From contig JAPUJD010000051.1 of assembly GCA_027296385.1 (NCBI GenBank), forward strand, positions 1-25,771: a stretch of DNA of 25,771 nt, in the 5' to 3' direction. The notes below the pieces were generated by a model, which had not been told where the DNA came from, searched no databases, and worked only from the letters and a program-made list of their open reading frames with translations. The DNA comes from Acidobacteriota bacterium. GTDB taxonomy: Bacteria > Acidobacteriota > Thermoanaerobaculia > Multivoradales > JAHEKO01. The translations under genes and the position numbers were made by a program. The first letter of the stretch is position 1. Each line of letters begins with the position of its first letter. Positions 1-7,198 of this stretch are shown here, piece by piece.

Positions 1-35
1 TACGGAAATGACGGGATGCTTGTCGAGCTCGGCCC

Positions 36-578
36 TTAGTTGCCGCTGATGACCTGGGCGCCCACCGGGTAGTGGACGAAGAATCCGTCCGCCCAGACGA
101 TGTCCTGGTCGTAGTCGGTGGCGATGAAGGGGCCGAGCAAGTAGGTGTTGGTCGAGGTCGCGTCGTCACGGCCCGGGCTGCGGATACCGATCACTTGGGC
201 GGCAAGGAGTTGCGTGCCAATGCGGTACTCGAAGTTGTTACCCCAGCCGTCGAATTCGGGAACGGTCTGGATGTAGAAGAAAGTGGAGCCCGGGAACAAC
301 GTGCTTTGAAGCGCCGCGGCACTGAGGGTCGTGCCGAAGGCAAAGTCGTAGCCCTGGCCCGCTGCTGCCGCGCCGACCTGATCGGTCAGCCAGGAGAACC
401 AGGCAACGCCCACGTTGCGTATGTCGCCGACGGTTCTCTTCTGCTTGGCCTTCTGCAGGGCATCGAGCAGGTTCGGGATCAGGATGGCTGCGATGATGCC
501 GATGATCGCGACTACGATCAGCAGCTCGATGAGGGTGAAACCCTTCTGGCCGCGACGGCGATTCAGGTAATTGATCAT
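36..578 (-). CDS. Type IV pilin / GspG-like major pseudopilin
   Basis: 180 aa. It carries a class III prepilin signal: a short basic leader (RRRGQKG) is followed by a cleavage site after Gly13, Phe14 as the mature +1 residue and Glu18 as the conserved Glu+5. A hydrophobic helix runs to about residue 34. Prepilin peptidase would cut and methylate it at the inner membrane, and it would then polymerise into a pilus or pseudopilus. The globular part has DGWGN and SPGRDD, which resemble the D-W-G-N and SPG-x-D motifs of GspG-type major pseudopilins, so GspG-like is as likely as PilA-like. There are no cysteines. The start is supported by a strong AAGAGGAGA ribosome binding site seven bases upstream. 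A candidate sigma-54 promoter lies further upstream. The gene is separated by about 18 kb from the assembly genes at the other end of the window. The family call is firm; the exact machine it serves is inferred. Confidence 0.93.
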   Translation of the reverse strand: MINYLNRRRGQKGFTLIELLIVVAIIGIIAAILIPNLLDALQKAKQKRTVGDIRNVGVAWFSWLTDQVGAAAAGQGYDFAFGTTLSAAALQSTLFPGSTFFYIQTVPEFDGWGNNFEYRIGTQLLAAQVIGIRSPGRDDATSTNTYLLGPFIATDYDQDIVWADGFFVHYPVGAQVISGN

Positions 579-585
579 GTGCTTG

Positions 586-594
586 TCTCCTCTT
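586..594 (-). promoter_or_regulatory. Strong ribosome binding site of the pilin gene
   Basis: The minus strand reads AAGAGGAGA, then CAAGCAC, then ATG. This is close to a perfect anti-16S match at good spacing and is stronger than the leader of most other genes here, as expected for an abundant structural subunit. It fixes the start at 578. Confidence 0.8.
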
Positions 595-634
595 AATAGG
601 CGTCTTGTAGGGCTACCAGCTCATCAGACTTGTA

Positions 635-650
635 GGCAGGGACCGTGCCA
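635..650 (-). promoter_or_regulatory. Candidate sigma-54 (-24/-12) promoter of the pilin gene
   Basis: The minus strand reads TGGCAC, GGTCC, CTGCC. The -24 element is a perfect TGGCAC, and the GG and GC dinucleotides are exactly 10 bases apart, as in the RpoN consensus TGGCAC-N5-TTGCW. Two less critical positions at -12 deviate. Transcription would begin near 624 and leave a leader of about 45 bases. Pilin genes in many bacteria are driven by RpoN with PilR, which fits. It is a motif match only. Confidence 0.5.
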
Positions 651-739
651 GCGCGCAACTGATTGAAAACAAAGAGAGTTACATCTTCTGAGAAGCTGAG
701 TTGTGGCAGGCAATGTCGGTCGCGGTGACAGAATGTGTC

Positions 740-769
740 CAAACCGGCCTGGCTTTCTCGCCCGGTTTG
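740..769 (-). terminator. Stem-loop after the first M20 gene, terminator-like
   Basis: CAAACCGG (740-747) and CCGGTTTG (762-769) form a perfect 8-bp stem with a 14-base loop, starting 12 bases past the stop codon of the minus-strand gene at 782. No clear U-run follows, so it may be a weak or Rho-assisted terminator or an mRNA-stabilising hairpin. Confidence 0.4.
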
Positions 770-781
770 CGCCTCGCGGGG

Positions 782-2200
782 TCAGGGCTCCTGGGCCAGG
801 CGCCGCACGGCCTCGACATAGGTGTCGACACCGGCGACGTAGCCGGGGAGATTGATGCGCTCGTTCACCGTATCGGCCCGGAAGGACTCCGTAGTGAAGA
901 ACAGGAAGGGCGAGAAGCCGTAGGTAGGGATGCCGGCGGCGCGGAAGAAGCGGGCGTCGGTGGCAGTGCGGGGGAGGAAGTGGGGCCCGATCGGGGTACC
1001 TGGGTGCCGCTCGTCGAGGATCTCGACGAGGCGTTCGAAGGTCGGAGTCGTCCTCGAGCTCCCCCTCATGGCTCCCAGCGGTTGCCCGAAACTGATCGAC
1101 ACGTCATGCGCCAACCAGGCCGGCAGCTTTTCTTCCAGCACGGCTGCCATTTCGGCGCCGGGTAGCAGGTGCAGGGCCAGGCGCATCCGGAAGCCGCCGG
1201 CAGCGCTTTTCTCGACCGGGAAGGCCACCAGCTCGTTGAGGAACAAAGAGCGCAGATATCTGGGAGAGGCGCGAAAGTGCAGCGGGTCGACCCGCTGGGC
1301 GAGCACGGCATCGAGCGTCGAGCGCAGGAAGTCGTCCTGGCGGGTCGGCGAGTAGAAATGCAGGAAGTCGGCCACCTCGGGGGTGACGATCGGCACCGAG
1401 AATTCGCGGCGCCGACGGGCTAGCTGGTCGTGCAGCCACTCGAGAGGCTCTCGGCTCATGGCACAAGCTTCGCCCTCGACGAAGCGCTTCTGGGCCGTTT
1501 CGATTCCCCAGTACTTGACCTCGGAGACCCGTAGCGGTTCGACCACGCCGCCCTCGGTCAGCACCACTCGGAAGCGCTGGGCTAGCTCCGGGTGTTCGCG
1601 CAGGATCCAGCGTACGCCCAGGCGGCTGCCCCTCTCCTCGTCCGCGGTGGCGAGGAAGATGACCGAGCGCAGGGGCTTGCTGGGCGACGCCGCGAGGGCC
1701 CGAATCGCCTCCAGCTGGGCGATCGCCAGACTTTTCATGTCGAAGGCCCCGCGGCCGTAGAGGAATGGGGGATCGATCAAACCTTCGAAGGGCGGAAAAT
1801 CCCACTTGTCGGGTTGGGCGACCCTGAAGACATCTATGTGATTGTGCAATACGAGCGCTTCAGGCTGCTCTCCCTCGAGGATCGCCCAGAGGTTGGCCCG
1901 ACCGTCGCCCAGCTCTTCGAGAACGGGGTCGAGGCCGGCTGCACGCAGCTGCTCGGCCAGGAACCGCGCCCCCTCGATCTCGCGCTCGCTGGTGTCGATG
2001 GCGATGTAGCGCTGCAGGAGTCGGACCTCGGCGACCGATTCCCAGTACTCGCGCGAGCGGCTCGCTTCCTCGAGCGAGCCGAGCTGGCTGTACGAGCGGG
2101 TGAGGGCGAAGACGAGCAAACCGCTCAGCAGCGCACTCGAGTAGAGAGACCGGCGGGCCGTGCGGCGGTGCGCGCTCTCGAATGGCGTGTACTTGGGCAT
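782..2200 (-). CDS. M20-family metallohydrolase with N-terminal membrane anchor
   Basis: 472 aa. A basic N-terminus and one hydrophobic segment (about residues 20-34) suggest a membrane-anchored, periplasm-facing enzyme. The M20 dinuclear-zinc core follows: NHID (His121, Asp123), GRGAFDMKS (bridging Asp154), ADEERG (Glu188/Glu189) and LTEGG (Glu216), then the lid domain and a C-terminal TDARFFRAAGIPTYGFSPF segment. It most resembles the carboxypeptidase S / PM20D1-like branch that cleaves or condenses amide bonds of N-acyl amino acids or peptides; the substrate cannot be read from sequence. The final His ligand, usually two or three residues before the (N/D)ERI motif, appears as Asp (codon at 872-874). 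A paralogue lies at 4992-6338; both share WGIE-x-AQKR. The gene is divergent from the glycosyltransferase at 2267 across 66 bases, where I see only a weak TATTCT box. No strong ribosome binding site precedes the ATG. Confidence 0.88.
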   Translation of the reverse strand: MPKYTPFESAHRRTARRSLYSSALLSGLLVFALTRSYSQLGSLEEASRSREYWESVAEVRLLQRYIAIDTSEREIEGARFLAEQLRAAGLDPVLEELGDGRANLWAILEGEQPEALVLHNHIDVFRVAQPDKWDFPPFEGLIDPPFLYGRGAFDMKSLAIAQLEAIRALAASPSKPLRSVIFLATADEERGSRLGVRWILREHPELAQRFRVVLTEGGVVEPLRVSEVKYWGIETAQKRFVEGEACAMSREPLEWLHDQLARRRREFSVPIVTPEVADFLHFYSPTRQDDFLRSTLDAVLAQRVDPLHFRASPRYLRSLFLNELVAFPVEKSAAGGFRMRLALHLLPGAEMAAVLEEKLPAWLAHDVSISFGQPLGAMRGSSRTTPTFERLVEILDERHPGTPIGPHFLPRTATDARFFRAAGIPTYGFSPFLFFTTESFRADTVNERINLPGYVAGVDTYVEAVRRLAQEP

Positions 2201-2266
2201 GGCAGGATGGGATGCGGCGCGCGGTCGAGTATTCTACGTGCTGGCCCTGCTCCGCGCTAATGAACA

Positions 2267-3883
2267 ATGCAGGCCAGGACCGCGCAGATGCCAAGGCAAA
2301 GTGGGACACACGACACCCAGGCTCGGAGGCGGGCGGCGGGAGAGGGCTCGATACTGGCATTGATCGCTGGGATCGGTGCCCTGGTCTACGCCTCGACCGC
2401 CTACGGCCTGGTCGGCCACGCGGGGCTACCGCTCGATGACAGCTGGATCCACCTGCAGTTCGCGCGGAGTCTCGCCGCGGGGGATGGGCTGGCCTTCGAG
2501 GCTGGAGCCCTGGTCTCGGGCTCGACCGCCCCTTTGTGGACGGCGCTGCTCGCGCTGCTCGTGGCGTTGCCGGGCTCGGCTGTGGTGTGGAGCCAGCTTC
2601 TTGGAGCTGTCTTCTCGGCGCTGGGCGTGGCGGCCTTCTATGGTCTGGCCCGCGAGCTGCGGTTGAGTCGGGCTCTGGGGCTTTTCGCCGCCTCTTCGAT
2701 GATTGCCACCGGACCGCTGACTTGGGCGGCGGTCTCAGGACTCGAGATTCCGCTCTTCGTGCTCTTGACCCTCCTCGGTGTGCGGCTCCATCTGCGCGAC
2801 CGCGGGCGAGATCGAGGTCTGTCCTACTCTCTGCCCGTGCTGGCGCTGTCGGCTCTGGCCCGGCCCGAGGGCCTGCTACTGCTCGGCCTGGCGCTCGCCG
2901 ATCGCGCTCTTGCCGTCCGCGGGCGGTGGCGCCCCTGGCTTGCCGGGGTGGCGCCGGGCCTGACGCTGGCGGCGCTCCTTCTCGTGCCGGTCGCGTCGTT
3001 CAACCTGGCCGTCTCGGGGTCCCTGCTGCCCACCACCTTCGCGGCCAAGAGCGGCGGCGTGAGCAGCCTGTGGCCCAGCCTGCGCTACCTGCATACGGTG
3101 CTGGGTATCCTCTTTCGCTCGCAGCCCTACCTGACCGTGCTCGCCGGTGCCGGCATCGTGGCGCTCGGGAGGCGGCTCGGCACCGACGACGATCGAGGGC
3201 TGCTGCCGGCTTTGTGGTGCGTCGGCCTTCCGCTGGCCTACTCCTGTCTCGGGTCGTCCGGCAGCGCCCTGGTCGGCAACTTCGGCCGCTATCACTATCC
3301 GTTGTTCCCCTTCGTCATCCTGCTCGGCTGTCTCGGTGTAGGCGAGCTGGCGCGCCGCCGTCCGGCGGCCGGCACGCGTGCGCGTCGGCTCGGCTTGATC
3401 GTGGCCGGAGGGCTGGTTCTGCTCCCGACCGTGATCCACTGGGGCATCACCGCAGGCCAGTTCGCGCTCAGCGTTCGCAACGTCGAGGACGGCAACGTGG
3501 CGGCGGCGCGCTGGTTGGGCTCTCGGCTGGCGGCGGGCGCCACTCTGGCGGTCAACGACATCGGCGCCATCAAGTACCTGTTGCCGGAGCATGAGATCTA
3601 CGACCTGGCCGGCATCGTGACGCCGGAGGTCCACGCCTTTACCCGGGCGGCCGTGGCCCAGCGCCGACCCTGGGAAGAGGGGATCAGGCGCTATCTGGAG
3701 AGTGTGCGGCCGGACTATCTCGTCGTTTTTCCCGCTTGGTTCCCGACGCTGCTCTCGGCTGGGGTATCGTTTCAGCCGCAGCGGGAGTTCGCCATCCCGG
3801 GAAACATTGCACTAGGCGGCGACAGGCTCGTGATCTACACCACGCCATGGACACGGCAGACACAACTAGCGACAGCACCATGA
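2267..3883 (+). CDS. GT-C type polytopic membrane glycosyltransferase-like protein
   Basis: 538 aa with about ten hydrophobic segments. The first helix (about 28-48) is followed by a loop with PLDDSW (Asp57-Asp58), then FARSLAAGDG. This layout, with paired acidic residues in the first periplasmic loop, is characteristic of GT-C enzymes that move a sugar from a polyprenyl-phosphate donor outside the inner membrane. The C-terminal soluble part (about residue 405 on) is short and contains NDIGAIKYLLP and DLAGIVTPEV, also seen in this family. It is paralogous to the protein at 9593-11776, which has PLDDSYIYAQYARSIAAG at the same place. The stop codon overlaps the ATG of the aminotransferase (ATGA), so the two are probably translated together. 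The sugar, acceptor and even catalytic activity are unproven. An alternative start is the ATG at 2288. Confidence 0.8.
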   Translation: MQARTAQMPRQSGTHDTQARRRAAGEGSILALIAGIGALVYASTAYGLVGHAGLPLDDSWIHLQFARSLAAGDGLAFEAGALVSGSTAPLWTALLALLVALPGSAVVWSQLLGAVFSALGVAAFYGLARELRLSRALGLFAASSMIATGPLTWAAVSGLEIPLFVLLTLLGVRLHLRDRGRDRGLSYSLPVLALSALARPEGLLLLGLALADRALAVRGRWRPWLAGVAPGLTLAALLLVPVASFNLAVSGSLLPTTFAAKSGGVSSLWPSLRYLHTVLGILFRSQPYLTVLAGAGIVALGRRLGTDDDRGLLPALWCVGLPLAYSCLGSSGSALVGNFGRYHYPLFPFVILLGCLGVGELARRRPAAGTRARRLGLIVAGGLVLLPTVIHWGITAGQFALSVRNVEDGNVAAARWLGSRLAAGATLAVNDIGAIKYLLPEHEIYDLAGIVTPEVHAFTRAAVAQRRPWEEGIRRYLESVRPDYLVVFPAWFPTLLSAGVSFQPQREFAIPGNIALGGDRLVIYTTPWTRQTQLATAP

Positions 3884-4995
3884 CTCCCCCGGTCACTGCG
3901 GTGCCGATGTTCGATCTCGGTCGTGCCGCGAGGCGGATCGACGAAGAGTTGCGTCGGCGTTGGGACCGATTGCTCGAACAGACGGCCTTCGTCGGCGGCG
4001 ACGAGGTGAGCGAGTTCGAGCGCGCCTTCGCTGACTCACAGACGGTCGAGAGCTGTGTGGCGGTGGCCAACGGTACGGACGCGCTGACCCTGGCCTTGAG
4101 AGCGCTGGGCGTCGGACCCGGCGATGAGGTGATCGTGCCGGCGTTCAGCTTCATCGCTACCGCCGAGGCGGTGTCTCTCGTGGGCGCGACGCCGGTCTTT
4201 GCCGACGTCGACTTCGAGAGTCTCAACCTGGATCTCAAGGACGCGGCCTCGAAGCTCAGCAGCCGGAGCGTAGGCATCATCGGAGTTCATCTCTACGGCA
4301 GTCCTTTCGACATCGACGAAGCTCTCTCGTTGTGCCGGGAGCGCGGCTTGTGGCTGGTCGAGGACGCCGCGCAGGCCCACGGTGCGCAGTGGCGCGGGCG
4401 TGCGGTGGGAGGGTTCGGCCGGATGGCGACGTGGAGCTTCTATCCGTCGAAGAATCTGGGCTGCTTCGGCGACGGGGGAGCGGTGACGACCAACGAACCC
4501 GAGCTCGCAGAGCGGGTACGCCGGCTGGCCAATCACGGCGTTACAGGGCGCTACCATCACGCGGTTGTGGGTACCAACAGCCGGCTCGACGCGTTGCAGG
4601 CCGCAGTGCTCAATTGCCGGTTGCCGCGGCTGGCGGCGGACAACGCTCGCCGCGGGCGGATCGCCGAGCGCTACCGTCGGTACCTGGCCGAGGTGCCTGA
4701 GGTCGTGGCGCTGCCCGAAGGGCAGAACAGCGTATCGGCCTGGCACCAGTTCACCGTCCTGAGTCCACGGCGGGACGCGTTGCAGGCTTTCCTGGCGCAG
4801 CGCGGGATCGGTTCGGCGACCCACTATCCGGAGCCGCTCCATCGCCAGCCGGCGTTCGCGGATCTGGGCGAGCCGCCGCTGTTGCCGGTGGCCGAGAGAG
4901 CAGCCGCTGAAGTGCTCTGCCTGCCGATGTTCGCCGAGCTGACGGATCCCGAGGTCGAGCGCGTCGGCCAGGCGCTTCTCGCCTTTGCTGGCTAG
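3880..4995 (+). CDS. DegT/DnrJ/EryC1/StrS-family PLP-dependent sugar aminotransferase
   Basis: 371 aa. Family signatures in order: ANGTDAL (about 63-69), GDEVIVPAFSFIATAEA (81-97), VEDAAQAHGA (Asp162, pyridine-nitrogen contact), and SFYPSKNLGCFGDGG with Lys191 as the Schiff-base lysine. Members transaminate keto-sugar nucleotides to amino sugars used in O-antigen, glycan or antibiotic synthesis, working in the cytoplasm with Glu or Gln as donor. The start at 3880 was chosen because its ATG overlaps the upstream stop (ATGA). An in-frame ATG at 3847 would add 11 residues and cannot be excluded. The stop TAG overlaps the stop of the opposing gene in the palindrome CTAG. Adjacent glycosyltransferases suggest it supplies an amino sugar to the same glycoconjugate, but no dedicated nucleotide-sugar dehydratase is visible in the window. 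Confidence 0.92.
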   Translation: MTPPVTAVPMFDLGRAARRIDEELRRRWDRLLEQTAFVGGDEVSEFERAFADSQTVESCVAVANGTDALTLALRALGVGPGDEVIVPAFSFIATAEAVSLVGATPVFADVDFESLNLDLKDAASKLSSRSVGIIGVHLYGSPFDIDEALSLCRERGLWLVEDAAQAHGAQWRGRAVGGFGRMATWSFYPSKNLGCFGDGGAVTTNEPELAERVRRLANHGVTGRYHHAVVGTNSRLDALQAAVLNCRLPRLAADNARRGRIAERYRRYLAEVPEVVALPEGQNSVSAWHQFTVLSPRRDALQAFLAQRGIGSATHYPEPLHRQPAFADLGEPPLLPVAERAAAEVLCLPMFAELTDPEVERVGQALLAFAG

Positions 4996-6338
4996 TCAGC
5001 GGCGCCCTCTGCCCACTCGGCGACCAGCGCGGTCATGCGCTCGACCCCCTTTTCGAATCGGACGAGCGGTATGCGCTCGTCACGGACGTGCACGGTGCGC
5101 ATGAATACCGAGTCGATGATGAAGGGTGAGAAGCCGTAGGCGGCGATTTCGCGTTGCCGGAAGTAGCGGGAGTCCGTAATTCCGGCCGCCATCTGCGGCA
5201 CGATTGGCGCCGTGGGGGTCAACTGGCGCTCGAGGATCTCGATCCAGGTGTTGTCCCATGGGCTGGCCTCGACCTCGGGGGCCGAGAGCAAGACCTCGGC
5301 CTCTACGCCGGGCCCGAGCAAGGCGCGGATTCGCTCGAGCCACTCGGAGTCTCGGCTGTCTGGCAGTAGCCGCACGTCGATGCGCGCGCGCGCGCCACCG
5401 TCGGAGAGGACCTCGAGCTCGTTGACCTGAACGGAGTCGAGAAAGAAGATCTCCATTCCCGGCAGCAGACCGACCGAAGGGCCGGTGGCGGTGATGACCC
5501 GGGGCAGGTCGAGAAAAATCGAGCGCCAGTGCTCGTTATAGTGCGGTGCCAGCCGCGCGAACGTGAGCTCGGCCTGAGGTGAGACGCGCCAGGCCGGAGG
5601 CAGATCGACGAGCCGCCGCAGACCGGTGACGAGAGCCTGCGGCGTCGACGCCCGGGCTTCGAGCCAGAGCGGGCGTTTCTGCGCGATCTCTATTCCCCAC
5701 CAATGGAGCCTGCCGTCGTAGCCGCGGTTGGTGCCGCCCTCGGTGACGACGGTGGTGACGTCGGAAAAGAGATCCGGGCGCTGCTTCAGCCAGCGCTCGA
5801 CGCCGAGTCGGCCGCCCATCTCCTCCTCGGCGGAGGCGAAGAACGCCACTCCGCGACGACGCTCGACGCCGGAGCGCTGAAGCGCCACCAGGGCGGCGAG
5901 ATGGGCGATGCCGAGGCTCTTGCTGTCGATGGCACCGCGGCCCCACAGCACACCGTCATGTACCTCCCCGGCGAACGGCGGCACCCGCCACAGATCGTCG
6001 GCCTCGACGACATCGAGGTGATGCAAGAGCAGGAGGGTCTCCGAGTCTGGCGCCGGCCGTGCCGGGGGAAGTCTCGCCAGCAGCGATGGCCGACCGTCGC
6101 CCTGGTCGAGCATCTCGTAGTCGATCCCGGCCCGGTCGAGAATTCGCGCCAGGTAGGCGGCCGCGGGCTCGACGTTGCCGGGTGGGTTGGAGGTGTCGAA
6201 CTGCAGGTAGGCGCGCAGCCAGCCGCTTTCCTCCGACAGGCCGGCTGTCAGGGCTTCCCGCGGCGGCTCGGCACAGGTTGACAGCAACGTCGGCCCGAGC
6301 ACCAGGCAGGCGAGCCCTATGCGACGTAGACGATCCAC
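4992..6338 (-). CDS. M20-family metallohydrolase, probable lipoprotein
   Basis: 448 aa from the chosen GTG start. The N-terminus has DRLRR, a hydrophobic stretch and a lipobox-like LLSTC (Cys22; Thr at -1 is slightly unusual), so it is likely exported and lipid-anchored. The M20 core is complete: HHLD (His107, Asp109), GRGAIDSKS (Asp138), AEEEMGGRLG (Glu172/Glu173), VTEGG (Glu200) and a late TVHVRDERI, where His is the expected second-zinc ligand. It is a paralogue of the protein at 782-2200, with the same WGIE-x-AQKR segment and YGFSPF near the end. The open frame extends upstream of 6338, but that part is low-complexity sequence antisense-like to no known fold and lies wholly inside the prenyltransferase gene. 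The GTG at 6338 gives a proper signal peptide and a 22-bp overlap with that gene, implying one transcript. The substrate is unknown; N-acyl amino acids or peptides are plausible. Confidence 0.87.
   Translation of the reverse strand: MDRLRRIGLACLVLGPTLLSTCAEPPREALTAGLSEESGWLRAYLQFDTSNPPGNVEPAAAYLARILDRAGIDYEMLDQGDGRPSLLARLPPARPAPDSETLLLLHHLDVVEADDLWRVPPFAGEVHDGVLWGRGAIDSKSLGIAHLAALVALQRSGVERRRGVAFFASAEEEMGGRLGVERWLKQRPDLFSDVTTVVTEGGTNRGYDGRLHWWGIEIAQKRPLWLEARASTPQALVTGLRRLVDLPPAWRVSPQAELTFARLAPHYNEHWRSIFLDLPRVITATGPSVGLLPGMEIFFLDSVQVNELEVLSDGGARARIDVRLLPDSRDSEWLERIRALLGPGVEAEVLLSAPEVEASPWDNTWIEILERQLTPTAPIVPQMAAGITDSRYFRQREIAAYGFSPFIIDSVFMRTVHVRDERIPLVRFEKGVERMTALVAEWAEGAAD
5382..5395. repeat. 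(GC)7 alternating purine-pyrimidine tract
   Basis: Fourteen bases of uninterrupted GC dinucleotide lie inside the second M20 gene and encode Ala-Arg repeats. Such tracts can slip in replication or sequencing. The reading frame is intact here. Confidence 0.7.
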
Positions 6339-7198
6339 AGCACTGCGCTCGCCCACAACGCCATGTTGACCAAAAACGGCAGATCTCTCAGCAGCGCCTC
6401 GGTCGGATTGCGACGGGTCTTGCGTTGGTAGATGAGGAAGAGATAGCGGAAAACCCCGAAGAGCACGAAGGGGAGGGTGTAGGCGAGCCCCCGTCCGCCG
6501 AAACGCTCGATGGTCTCCGGAGCCACTGCGTAGAGGGCGTAGGAGATCACGCTCGAGGCAGTGACCACGTTGACCATCTGGTCGAGGAAAGCGGCGCTGT
6601 ACTGGCCTAGAACCCGGCGCTGATCGGCGGCTTCGTCCGCCAGCAGGATCAGTTCGTGCCGTCGCTTCGAGAGCGCCAGCAGCAGCGAGACGAATACCGT
6701 GCACATCAGGAGCCAGGCCGACACCTCGACCCCGATCGCCTCACCGCCACCCAGGACGCGCAGGACGAAACCGAGGCTGATCATGAGAACATCCAGGATG
6801 ACGACGCGCTTGAGGCCACTCGAGTAGAGCAGGTTGAGGAACAGGTAAAGGGCGACGACGAGGGCGGTCGAGCGGTTCAGCTGGTTGGCTATGAGTAGAC
6901 TACCGGTCGCGAGAGCCGCAGCGGTGATGGCGCCGAGGCTGATCGGCACTGTGCCGGCGGCGAAAGGACGGTTGCGTTTGAGCGGGTGCCTGCGGTCCTC
7001 GTCGCGATCGCGGATATCGTTGACCAGATAGACGGCACTTGATGCGAGACAGAAAGCGACGAAAGCCCAGGCCGCGCGTTGCACCGAGGTGGCCTCGACG
7101 AGGGCCTGGGCGAAGACCAGCGGAGCCAGGACGAAGATGTTCTTGGTCCACTGGACCGGCCGCATCGCGCTGAGAAGACCGAGCACCATGACTCCCAT
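6317..7198 (-). CDS. UbiA-family polyprenyl-phosphate phosphoribosyltransferase-like protein (DPPR synthase-like)
   Basis: 293 aa, polytopic. The N-terminal AMRPVQWTKNIFVLAPL (11-27) and the Asp-rich motif NDIRDRDEDRRHPLKR (60-75) followed by RPFAAG match the UbiA branch containing decaprenyl-phosphate phosphoribosyltransferase. That enzyme joins PRPP to a polyprenyl phosphate as the first step toward polyprenyl-phosphate pentoses. A later LLALSKRRHEL is also typical. The product would be a lipid-linked pentose phosphate at the inner membrane, a donor class used by GT-C glycosyltransferases; two such proteins are nearby. Other prenyltransfer roles are possible. The start is the first ATG that removes a non-homologous leader; an ATG at 7189 is equally in frame and would share the palindrome CATG with the divergent gene at 7188. 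The 3' end overlaps the M20 gene by 22 bp. Confidence 0.85.
   Translation of the reverse strand: MGVMVLGLLSAMRPVQWTKNIFVLAPLVFAQALVEATSVQRAAWAFVAFCLASSAVYLVNDIRDRDEDRRHPLKRNRPFAAGTVPISLGAITAAALATGSLLIANQLNRSTALVVALYLFLNLLYSSGLKRVVILDVLMISLGFVLRVLGGGEAIGVEVSAWLLMCTVFVSLLLALSKRRHELILLADEAADQRRVLGQYSAAFLDQMVNVVTASSVISYALYAVAPETIERFGGRGLAYTLPFVLFGVFRYLFLIYQRKTRRNPTEALLRDLPFLVNMALWASAVLWIVYVA

Noticed and set aside
4992..6704. Longer 570-residue version of the second M20 protein starting at 6704
   Set aside because: The added 122 residues overlap the UbiA-like gene and are Arg/Pro/Ser-rich without a signal peptide; the GTG at 6338 gives a proper lipoprotein leader.
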